NCBI RefSeq assembly: GCF_041435435.1
Contig: NZ_CP108494.1
Location: forward strand, 3,940,501-4,004,500
Origin: Streptomyces sp. NBC_01241
GTDB taxonomy: Bacteria > Actinomycetota > Actinomycetes > Streptomycetales > Streptomycetaceae
Direction of reading: 5' to 3'
DNA length: 64,000 nt
A model generated the notes under the pieces. It made no database searches. It was not told where the DNA came from and saw nothing but the letters and a program-made list of their open reading frames with translations. Shown here in pieces: positions 7,577 to 14,312 of the stretch (its first letter is position 1; each line of letters begins with the position of its first letter). A program made the translations under genes and the position numbers.

Positions 7577-9016
7577 TCAATCTGCCGGTCGACGCACCAG
7601 CCGATGCCCTCGAAGCGCCCGTCCGCAGCGAATGAGCTCTGCCTCCCAGCCGCCCTCTGTGCCGATGAGATGAGGATGCTCGTACAGCCCCGCCCGCACC
7701 TCGGCGGCTGTTAGGCGCCTGTACCTATCCGCGTCTGGATCGTCGCGACTGAGGAATTCGTGCTTGCGGTGGAGCAGCGGTCGGTTCTTGGAGTCGGCGT
7801 AGGAAGTGTGGGATGTCTCGAGGGTTTTTAGTTCTACCTGGTACGAGGTCAAGATTCGGGGGTGGGGATCGCTGTCGAAGTCCGGGTAGTCCAGCCAGCT
7901 AACGGCTCGGCCCTGATGGCGTAGCTTGGCGAGAGTCCATGCTTGAGGGCGGCCGGCTGCGATCGAGGCACAGTGCTCGTAGAGGCGTAACACTGTGGGC
8001 ATTCGGTCAAGGGCTCGCCGGTGTACGTACAACGCAGACGGCGTCATCTTTCCGACCGCTGAAGCGTTCATAGCCCCGCGGATGTATCCGTCGTCGCGCA
8101 GCTTGAGCAACAGCCGGTCGGATCGCTGGCACGCCTCCTTGTACGAGGCGAAGAATGCACGGACGTCGAATTGGATGCTGAGCGGGAGGCTGCTGAATGG
8201 ACTGCGACCATTGAAGAGTTCGACGCCAAGGAAGAGCAGAGTGTTCAGCGTCGTCCTCTTGGAGCTCTCCTGCATCTTGACGTGGTCGGCAGAGTCGCGA
8301 ACGAGGCGACGGACCTCGTTTGGACGCAGGTGTCCGAGTAGCTCGGCCACCGGCTGGGGGACTTCTTCCATGCGCGGCAGGCGACCGCGCCGTTCAGCGT
8401 GATCGACGACCGCAGCGATCGCCGAAGTTGTGTCACCGGATGCAAGCCACTCGGTGTCGGGGATAATGCGTTGAGCAAGGAAGCGAAGCCGCTCCGTCTC
8501 ATCTTTGAACGCGTAGACAATCCCGGGCGCCGCAGAGACTGTCCGCACGCCAGTTACGGCCTCAACGTATGAGCGCAGTTCGCCTGTGGCGTAGAGGTGT
8601 TGGAACGTGTGCCGACTGGTGAGCAGCCCGTCGCCGAACGCCTCTCCCCTGACCTTCGACTTCTCCCACGTCAGTCGCGCAGAAGCGACAAGTACTTTGC
8701 CAGTGAGGTCCCACGCTTCCTTCAACGCCTTGCGACGCTCGTGCGGGTCTTCGATGACGTTCAGTACGTAGGTAAGGAGCACGACATCCGCTGACTCCAG
8801 CGTGGTGCAGGGTTGGTAGAACGGGTCCCAACCGACTGTCTGAACGTTCAGCTGCTGGAGTGCGCGCACATCGCCGCCTCGGCCGCAGCCGTAATCAAGG
8901 ACCGTGCATCCGGCAACTACCTGTTTGTCGATCATCGCTTGTCTGGCCGGCACCGAGACGCTTGCTCGGCTGATCGCGGTCAGTCTGCGGTCACTGCTCC
9001 AAGCCTTCTGTACCAC
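7577..9016 (-). CDS. DNA phosphorothioation-associated putative methyltransferase
   Basis: A 479-residue protein with an N-terminal SAM-binding motif I (V-L-D-Y-G-C-G-R-G-G-D) at about residues 38-48 and a motif L-T-Y-V-L-N-V-I further on. The rest is a conserved C-terminal region of unknown function. It matches the family of methyltransferase-like proteins found beside dnd genes. The GTG at 9016 is preferred because GAGGG lies 7 bases upstream; a TTG at 9034 is the alternative. It is convergent with dndA. Its substrate is not known; modification linked to phosphorothioated DNA is an inference from context. Confidence 0.85.
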   Translation of the reverse strand: MVQKAWSSDRRLTAISRASVSVPARQAMIDKQVVAGCTVLDYGCGRGGDVRALQQLNVQTVGWDPFYQPCTTLESADVVLLTYVLNVIEDPHERRKALKEAWDLTGKVLVASARLTWEKSKVRGEAFGDGLLTSRHTFQHLYATGELRSYVEAVTGVRTVSAAPGIVYAFKDETERLRFLAQRIIPDTEWLASGDTTSAIAAVVDHAERRGRLPRMEEVPQPVAELLGHLRPNEVRRLVRDSADHVKMQESSKRTTLNTLLFLGVELFNGRSPFSSLPLSIQFDVRAFFASYKEACQRSDRLLLKLRDDGYIRGAMNASAVGKMTPSALYVHRRALDRMPTVLRLYEHCASIAAGRPQAWTLAKLRHQGRAVSWLDYPDFDSDPHPRILTSYQVELKTLETSHTSYADSKNRPLLHRKHEFLSRDDPDADRYRRLTAAEVRAGLYEHPHLIGTEGGWEAELIRCGRALRGHRLVRRPAD

Positions 9017-9216
9017 GCTCACGCCCTCACACAACTTGGTGACAAGCGAGGTTAGCGGTGGCTGCTCTTCGGTTGCGAGCTATCGGGGGAAGTTGGACGG
9101 CCAAGCTGCGTGATCTCGAACCAGCGTGCAACGCCAGCGGGGACGGGTCACCACCTAGCAACGTTCGCTCGGTTAGCAGTGAGCTTTTGCGTGGCCAGTA
9201 TCGGAATCACGCCAGC

Positions 9217-9402
9217 TCATTTCGACTTCGTAGCCTGACGCTCGCGGCGCTTCTTCTTGACCCAGTCGTGCATGGCCTCGATAAGCGCGTCGGACGGACT
9301 GCGCTCCTCGCTCGCAGCGAGCGCTTCAAACTCATCGCGGAGCTGTTTGGGCGGACGGAAGCCCATGACTCTCGTCTGCCCTGTGCGTGGCCTGCCGACC
9401 AT
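9217..9402 (-). CDS. Small ribbon-helix-helix-like DNA-binding protein
   Basis: Sixty-one residues, strongly basic at the C-terminus. The middle (M-G-F-R-P-P-K-Q-L-R-D-E-F-E-A-L-A, then S-P-S-D-A-L-I-E-A-M-H-D-W-V) has the pattern of a ribbon-helix-helix repressor: a short strand followed by two helices. GGGG lies 5 bases upstream of the ATG. A 15-bp palindrome sits 14 bases in front of the start, so it probably regulates itself. Its location at the island edge suggests a role in element control, but that is inference. Confidence 0.6.
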   Translation of the reverse strand: MVGRPRTGQTRVMGFRPPKQLRDEFEALAASEERSPSDALIEAMHDWVKKKRRERQATKSK

Positions 9403-9416
9403 GACGCCCCTTCGGT

Positions 9417-9431
9417 TTCTGTTTAACAGAA
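9417..9431. promoter_or_regulatory. 15-bp palindrome, likely operator of the ribbon-helix-helix gene
   Basis: TTCTGTT and AACAGAA flank a single central T. This is an exact palindrome just upstream of the start at 9402. Confidence 0.5.
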
Positions 9432-9534
9432 CCTAGCACTCAGCTGCAGTGATCCGTTGACACGGACCGAAGATCGAGGCATTCTCGTTAAACATTAATA
9501 CCTCGTGAGCATGAGAAAGAGGAGAGAAAGCCCT

Positions 9535-9732
9535 ATGAGTTGCCGTCCAAGCTGCGAGGGTGGAGGGTCACATGGCTGCCGAGCGTGGCCGATCTGGAGG
9601 GTTCGCTGGAAAGGCGACACTCTGGACCGGAACTGGTTCCACGCTTGCGGACGTCACCTCAACCAAATCGCCCTAAAGCAGGCTGGGGATGCAGGCGTGG
9701 AACTCGACCTCGTTCGCGTCCTTGCCGCTTGA
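9535..9732 (+). CDS. Small hypothetical protein, Cys/Trp-rich
   Basis: Sixty-five residues from an ATG at 9535 with AGGAG 9-10 bases upstream. Several cysteines and tryptophans occur in the N-terminal half; the C-terminus (W-F-H-A-C-G-R-H-L, then V-E-L-D-L-V-R-V-L) resembles many small proteins of actinobacterial integrative elements. It cannot be assigned to a family. An in-frame start at 9511 is possible. Codon use is mixed, so this may not be a gene. Confidence 0.38.
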   Translation: MSCRPSCEGGGSHGCRAWPIWRVRWKGDTLDRNWFHACGRHLNQIALKQAGDAGVELDLVRVLAA

Positions 9733-9942
9733 ACCCGTGGTGACGACCCCAGCACTCTCACCTTCGGAAGGCTCGGGGCGTAACGCCCCTGGCGCGCTGT
9801 GGGGAAGCCGCGGGCTCATCACGATCTTGTCAGCCCTTGTAATGCATAGGTCTCGGCCCCGCACCCGCCCGACTCGGCCTCCGTCCACGATCGAGTGAAT
9901 CACCCAGCGGCAGTCCCACGTCAACAAGACATCGGGGGTCAC
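9673..9942 (-). CDS. Possible small hypothetical gene at the island edge
   Basis: An open frame of 89 codons from a GTG at 9942. The part W-D-C-R-W-V-I-H-S-I-V-D-G-G-R-V-G-R-V-R-G looks protein-like (alternating strand pattern), but there is no clear ribosome-binding site and the frame continues upstream into the tRNA fragment. It ends 60 bases inside the convergent small gene. No family recognised. Confidence 0.28.
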   Translation of the reverse strand: MTPDVLLTWDCRWVIHSIVDGGRVGRVRGRDLCITRADKIVMSPRLPHSAPGALRPEPSEGESAGVVTTGSSGKDANEVEFHACIPSLL

Positions 9943-10103
9943 CGCTATCGCATTGCCAGGTCCAACATGAGGAGAGTTCCCCTGGGAGCCATCTGGGAGC
10001 CGACCCGCTCCCCGAGCCCTCGCGGGACCACGCGACGCCCGCTCCCGCCAACGGCGTGACCTGCACGAACGCCTTCCGTGCTGGCAGCGATCCCACCCGA
10101 ACC

Positions 10104-10149
10104 TCGTTCGGGACGAAGAGGTCGTGGGTTCAAATCCCGCCACCCCGAC
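10104..10149 (+). repeat. 3' fragment of tRNA-Pro (CGG), probable attachment site
   Basis: The anticodon loop TTCGGGA with CGAAG stem, variable loop, T-arm (GGGTTCAAATCCC) and 3' acceptor strand CACCCCGA of a bacterial tRNA-Pro are present. The 5' half (acceptor, D-arm and most of the anticodon stem) is absent and upstream bases do not pair. A lone 3' tRNA part followed by a terminator is what remains when an element integrates in the tRNA and carries its own copy of the 3' end. The intact gene should lie at the other end of the island, outside the window to the left. Confidence 0.7.
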
Positions 10150-10165
10150 AGCTGAAACACCAGGT

Positions 10166-10200
10166 CAGGGGCTTGATCCACTCAGTGGATCAGGCCCCTG
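10166..10200 (+). terminator. Terminator hairpin behind the tRNA-Pro fragment
   Basis: Stem CAGGGGC ... GCCCCTG with nearly complete inner pairing through TGATCCACT/AGTGGATCA. It directly follows the tRNA fragment and is probably the original tRNA terminator. Confidence 0.65.
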
Positions 10201-10464
10201 AGTGGTTTCCGGGTCGCTTTGGGGGCCGACTTCATATCCAGGCTCCCAAACGGCTCCCGTCAACCGACACCAAGACCGCCGGAACAGGCTCCGAGCACGC
10301 CCACCCGCGATCGACCAGACAGCGCCGAACCGAGAACGAGCCCAGGCCGCCTGCGACCGCAAGGGATGTGACCTGCGTCACATCTCGAACCACCCTCCCA
10401 CTGATCAACAAGCGCTGCACCCCCCTCTGCACGCCCATGAACAGCGATCTCCTTTCGGGATCCA

Positions 10465-10483
10465 TGCGCAGCATTGCTGCGCA
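10465..10483. promoter_or_regulatory. 19-bp palindrome, copy 1
   Basis: Arms TGCGCAGC and GCTGCGCA around ATT. The same arms recur at 10605-10623 with a different 3-base centre. Confidence 0.5.
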
Positions 10484-10604
10484 CTGCTTGCGCGCTTCCC
10501 CCACGCAGGACTCCGGGCACACGTCTGCCGATGATCGCTGCTAAGTTCCTCTCCGTTCAGCCTCTGCATCCATACCTGCCATACACGGTCACGATCAGAG
10601 GGCA

Positions 10605-10623
10605 TGCGCAGCGACGCTGCGCA
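10605..10623. promoter_or_regulatory. 19-bp palindrome, copy 2
   Basis: Arms TGCGCAGC and GCTGCGCA around GAC, ending 38 bases before the small membrane-peptide start. Two identical-armed sites 140 bases apart suggest an operator pair for a dimeric regulator. Confidence 0.5.
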
Positions 10624-10661
10624 GTAATGACTTCGGGATCGGGGACAGGGGGCACGGCAGA

Positions 10662-10778
10662 GTGAAGGCGTTCTTCGAACTGCTTGGGAAGGCGATGCAG
10701 AGCACGGTCATGACACTGCGCCTATGTCTGCTGATGCTTGTTGCCGCAACGGCGTACGTCATCAGCCAACTGAAGTAA
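10662..10778 (+). CDS. Small single-span membrane peptide (38 residues)
   Basis: A GTG at 10662 opens a 38-codon frame ending in TAA. The peptide has an amphipathic N-terminus (K-A-F-F-E-L-L-G-K-A-M) and one hydrophobic span (about residues 16-35, L-R-L-C-L-L-M-L-V-A-A-T-A-Y-V-I). GGGGG lies about 10 bases upstream. It ends 27 bases before the methyltransferase start and is probably co-transcribed with it. No family is recognised; a small regulatory or toxin-like membrane peptide are both possible. Confidence 0.45.
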   Translation: MKAFFELLGKAMQSTVMTLRLCLLMLVAATAYVISQLK

Positions 10779-10805
10779 GCCGGCATGGAGCGAGGAGACC
10801 CATAC

Positions 10806-12890
10806 GTGGAAACCATGGAGACGAAAAGCAACGCCGCAGAGGTAGTTGATCGGCTTTGGCGAGCGTACGCGCCCTACCAGCGGGGTCGGAACACGTTCGG
10901 CGACCTTACGTCCATGCTCGCAATCCTGGTGCTTGCGGCATTCGTTGAGTCGGTGGGCGAACCGAAAGACGAGTTCGTCAAGCGGTGGGCTCGAGCTGTC
11001 GCGGAGGCCCGTATCGGTCTCTCGCCGCTGATGGACCTCCGCGCGGCGATGGCTAGCGCCAGCAGGCATAGGCACTTTCCTGCACTCGACCTCCGCAACC
11101 TTGATGTCGGACTCCTCGACGGTGACGAAGAGTCGGGCGACGTACCGTGGGCAGCTGCCTTCCTCACCGCGCTGAACCAGCGTCCGTCTCTGGCCAAGGC
11201 CGGATTGGCGGAAGTCTGCGAGCTGCTCCTAGAACGCCACGTACAGGAGAGCACCTTTTCGGCAGGGGAGTTCTACACACCGCGCACGGTCGCGCGCCTG
11301 CTCATCGAGTCTGCATCTCCTCAGCCCGGAGACCGGATCCTTGACCCGGCCTGTGGGTCCGGCGGTCTTCTCGCGGCCGCAGCACAGTGGATCGCCGAGT
11401 CCGGCCGCGTCGACGAAGCTACTTTCGAGGCATACGCCACGGATCGCAGTAATCCGCGGCTGGCGATGATGAATCTGGCCATCCATGGGGTGGATCAGCC
11501 AGTCGTAGGTGCCTCCGACCCTGTGTCGCTGTTTCAGCGCCGGGGTGACGGCCTTGCCGACCGGGTGCTGAGCAATCCGCCGTTCAACCAGCGTATCGAG
11601 GACATCGGCATCGTCGACTGGCCCTTCGGTCAGCCTCCCGAGTCCAATGCGAACTTCGCCTGGCTTCAGCTCGCGTGGAGTCGGCTGAGCAAGAACGGGA
11701 CCGCCGCGATGATCATGCCGCAGGGAGCCGCCTGGTCCAACGGTCGCCAGGCGGAGATCCGCACGAGGATGATCGCCGGCGGTGCACTCCTCGCCATCAT
11801 CGCGTTGCCGCCAAATCTCTTTTATGACACCTCCATCCCCGTACACATCTGGGTACTTGCCCGCGACAAGTCCCGCCAATTGCCGGTCGACGAAGCGAAT
11901 GCCGTCCTCTTCATCGACGCCGGCCAGCTCGGTATGCAGGCGCCGCGGCAACCGCGTGTGTTGACCGCAGACGACATAGAGCGCATCAGCAGTCGGCTTC
12001 ACGCGTGGCGGCGGTCTCCTCGCGCAACGCCCGATGAACCAGGGTTCTCTCGTTCGGTCACTCACGAAGAGATCGTTGAGAACGATGGCAGTCTCGACCC
12101 CAGGCTGTACGTCGACGTCGAGCAGGAGCGACCGACGACGGCAGCGGACATGAGTCGCATGCTCGATGAGCTGGATCGGCATGACGAGGCGACGTCCAGT
12201 TCGGCCGTCGACCTCCGGAAGAGCTTCAGTGTGTGCGAGCGGTTGACCCGCAGCGGGATCGAGCCTCCGCGCGTGACGCTCCGGAGCGTCGTGAACGGCA
12301 CAGCAGAGGGAGTGTTCGAGAACTCAACGCCAGGTCTGCTCCTCGCCGGGCCTTCGGGAAGCCTCGTCCGCGTCGAGGACTACGTAGCCGGCGGCGGCGT
12401 TCCCGTCGTCATGCCCAAGGACCTGACAGGCAACGGTTTCAGTGTGGCGAGCATCAGATACATCACCGAGCAGCAAGCCGAACATCTGCAACGCTTCCGC
12501 CTCCACCGTGGCGACGTCGTGCTGGCACGCCGTGGAGAGCTGGGGCGATGTGCTGTCGTCCGTGAAGAGCAGCAGGGCTGGGTCTGCGGAACCGGCTGCT
12601 TCGTGCTTCGGCCCCCCACCGAGCTCAACGCCGACTATTTCGCGGCGTATCTTCGCAGTCCGGAGGCACGCAAGTGGCTCGAGTCCCACTCCACGGGAAG
12701 TATGACCATGAAGACCATCTCTCTCAACGTATTGGGTGAGTTGCCGGTGGTACTGCCTGATCTCGGGACACAGCAGGCGATCGCCGGCGCGATGACGCGA
12801 CTGGACGAACATGAGCGACTCTTGCGAGAGCAGCTCGCACTGACGCAGAAGATCCGCAGTGACGCACTGAATGGGATCCCGTCGAGCTAG
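10806..12890 (+). CDS. Type I-like adenine-N6 DNA methyltransferase fused to a specificity domain (HsdM-HsdS)
   Basis: A 694-residue protein. The HsdM-type domain has G-E-F-Y-T-P at about 154, SAM motif I D-P-A-C-G-S-G-G at about 180-187 and the catalytic N-P-P-F at about 257-260. Residues about 500-690 form a single target-recognition domain of the HsdS type ending in a helical segment (Q-Q-A-I-A-G-A-M-T-R-L-D-E-H-E). The GTG at 10806 has GAGGAG 8 bases upstream. No HsdR or other restriction subunit is in the window, so it looks like an orphan methyltransferase. Its native TAG stop lies in the CTAG used as target by two insertion sequences, which leaves the gene intact. Confidence 0.88.
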   Translation: METMETKSNAAEVVDRLWRAYAPYQRGRNTFGDLTSMLAILVLAAFVESVGEPKDEFVKRWARAVAEARIGLSPLMDLRAAMASASRHRHFPALDLRNLDVGLLDGDEESGDVPWAAAFLTALNQRPSLAKAGLAEVCELLLERHVQESTFSAGEFYTPRTVARLLIESASPQPGDRILDPACGSGGLLAAAAQWIAESGRVDEATFEAYATDRSNPRLAMMNLAIHGVDQPVVGASDPVSLFQRRGDGLADRVLSNPPFNQRIEDIGIVDWPFGQPPESNANFAWLQLAWSRLSKNGTAAMIMPQGAAWSNGRQAEIRTRMIAGGALLAIIALPPNLFYDTSIPVHIWVLARDKSRQLPVDEANAVLFIDAGQLGMQAPRQPRVLTADDIERISSRLHAWRRSPRATPDEPGFSRSVTHEEIVENDGSLDPRLYVDVEQERPTTAADMSRMLDELDRHDEATSSSAVDLRKSFSVCERLTRSGIEPPRVTLRSVVNGTAEGVFENSTPGLLLAGPSGSLVRVEDYVAGGGVPVVMPKDLTGNGFSVASIRYITEQQAEHLQRFRLHRGDVVLARRGELGRCAVVREEQQGWVCGTGCFVLRPPTELNADYFAAYLRSPEARKWLESHSTGSMTMKTISLNVLGELPVVLPDLGTQQAIAGAMTRLDEHERLLREQLALTQKIRSDALNGIPSS

Positions 12891-14309
12891 TGTCCTGCGC
12901 CAGAAATGGCGAGCTTATTTTCTTGTCAGGATTCGGTGCTGGGTGGGGTGATCTTGGCGAGGTAGTCGGCGAGTGAGTTGAGGATCTCGTCGGCGGTCTT
13001 CGTCCAGGTGAAGGGCTTCGGGTCCTCGTTCCAGGTTGCGATCCACGCTTTGATGTCGTCTTCCAGCGCCTTTACGGAAGTGTGGACGCCGCGGCGGATG
13101 AGCTTGTCGGTCAACAGGCCGAACCAGCGCTCGACTTGGTTTATCCAGGACGAGCCGGTGGGGGTGAAGTGCACGTGGAAGCGAGGGTGCCTGGCCAGCC
13201 AGGTCTTGATCTCTGGAGTGTTGTGGGTCGCGTAGTTGTCGCACACCAGGTGCACGTCGAGCTCGCTGCGGACGGCCTTGTCTATCGTGACCAGGAACTT
13301 CTTGAACTCGATCGCCCGGTGGCGGCGGTGGAGTTCACCGATGACGGTGCCGTCGGCGATGTTGAAGGCGGCGAACAGGCTGGTGATGCCGTGCCGCAGG
13401 TAGTCGTGGGTGCGACGCTCGGGCATGCCCGGCATCATCGGCAGCACCGGCTGGGAGCGGTCCAGAGCTTGTATCTGGCTCTTCTCGTCCACGCAGAGCA
13501 CCACCGCCTTTTCGGGCGGGTTGTGGTACAGGCCGACGACATCGACGACCTTGTCGACGAACTGCGGATCGGCGGAGAGTTTGAAGGAGTCCTGCAGGTG
13601 CGGCTTGAGGTCGAACCTCTTCCAGATCCGCCCGATGGTGGATTTCGACAGTCCGGTGCGTTTGGCCATCGAGGCGCGCGACCAGTGTGTGTCCCTGCCC
13701 GGCGTCGACTCCAAGGTCGCCACGACGACGTCCTCGACCTGGTCGAGCAGGATCGACGGGGGCCGTCCCGGACGCCGTTCGTCCATCAGCCCGTCCAGGC
13801 GACCGGTGACGAACCTCGACCGCCAGCGGTTGACCGTCGCCTGCGCCACCCCGAGTTCGGTGGCGACCTGCTTGTTCGTCCTGCCCTCCGCACACCGCAG
13901 CACAATCTTCGCGCGCAGCGCCAGGAACTGCGCAGTCTTCGCCCGCTTCGCCCAGCGGGTCAACTGCGCGCGCTCGGTCTTGCTGAGTACCAGCTCCGAC
14001 TTGCGCCGGCCCGGCCGCGGCTCGTCGACCAAGCCCGCCATCCGTAGGTCCACGAACCGGGAGCGCCACTTGCGTACCGTCGCCACGTTCACGCCCAAGT
14101 CAGCCGCCACCTGGGAACTTGACGCGCCATCCGCGCAAGACAGGACGATCCGCGCGCGCTCAGCCGGACGAGATCCCGCCCCACCACCCACCCAACGCGA
14201 CAACTCAGCGCGCTCCTCCTCGGACAGTACGACCTCGACAGCACGCGGACCCCGATGCGACATGAAAACAGCCTACAGACTTACAGCCGCAATTTCCGGC
14301 GCGGGACAC
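12890..14309 (-). mobile_element. IS630-family insertion sequence
   Basis: About 1420 bp flanked by TA dinucleotides (12888-12889 and 14310-14311). Ends begin GTGTCCTGCGCC and, on the other strand, GTGTCCCGCGCC, giving imperfect terminal inverted repeats of about 22 bp. It encodes one transposase. It is nested in the left CTAG duplication of the neighbouring IS701-family element, so it inserted second. Confidence 0.9.
12926..14263 (-). CDS. IS630-family transposase with duplicated N-terminal helix-turn-helix module
   Basis: A 445-residue DDE transposase. Catalytic residues are in C-V-D-E-K-S-Q, V-C-D-N-Y-A-T-H and W-I-N-Q-V-E-R-W-F. Two successive modules of about 75 residues (residues ~13-88 and ~92-167) each run from L-S-x-x-E-R-A-x-L-x-R-W through a helix-turn-helix (x-V-A-x-x-L-G-V) to a P-R-P-G-R or R-R-P-G-R linker. 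The usual family member of about 360 residues has one such module. The frame is open throughout, so it may be active. Confidence 0.9.
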   Translation of the reverse strand: MSHRGPRAVEVVLSEEERAELSRWVGGGAGSRPAERARIVLSCADGASSSQVAADLGVNVATVRKWRSRFVDLRMAGLVDEPRPGRRKSELVLSKTERAQLTRWAKRAKTAQFLALRAKIVLRCAEGRTNKQVATELGVAQATVNRWRSRFVTGRLDGLMDERRPGRPPSILLDQVEDVVVATLESTPGRDTHWSRASMAKRTGLSKSTIGRIWKRFDLKPHLQDSFKLSADPQFVDKVVDVVGLYHNPPEKAVVLCVDEKSQIQALDRSQPVLPMMPGMPERRTHDYLRHGITSLFAAFNIADGTVIGELHRRHRAIEFKKFLVTIDKAVRSELDVHLVCDNYATHNTPEIKTWLARHPRFHVHFTPTGSSWINQVERWFGLLTDKLIRRGVHTSVKALEDDIKAWIATWNEDPKPFTWTKTADEILNSLADYLAKITPPSTES

Positions 14310-14312
14310 TAG

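Larger units (their letters stand above)
10201..10661. other. Gene-poor stretch with two matching palindromes
   Basis: No reading frame here has a convincing start, ribosome-binding site or recognisable protein. The only clear structure is the pair of 19-bp palindromes listed separately. Confidence 0.5.

Noticed and set aside
10104..10149. Functional tRNA-Pro gene
   Set aside because: The acceptor 5' strand, D-arm and part of the anticodon stem are missing upstream.
10056..10544. Plus-strand open frame over the tRNA fragment
   Set aside because: It covers the tRNA fragment and terminator and has the artefactual protein typical of translated tRNA ends; no ribosome-binding site.
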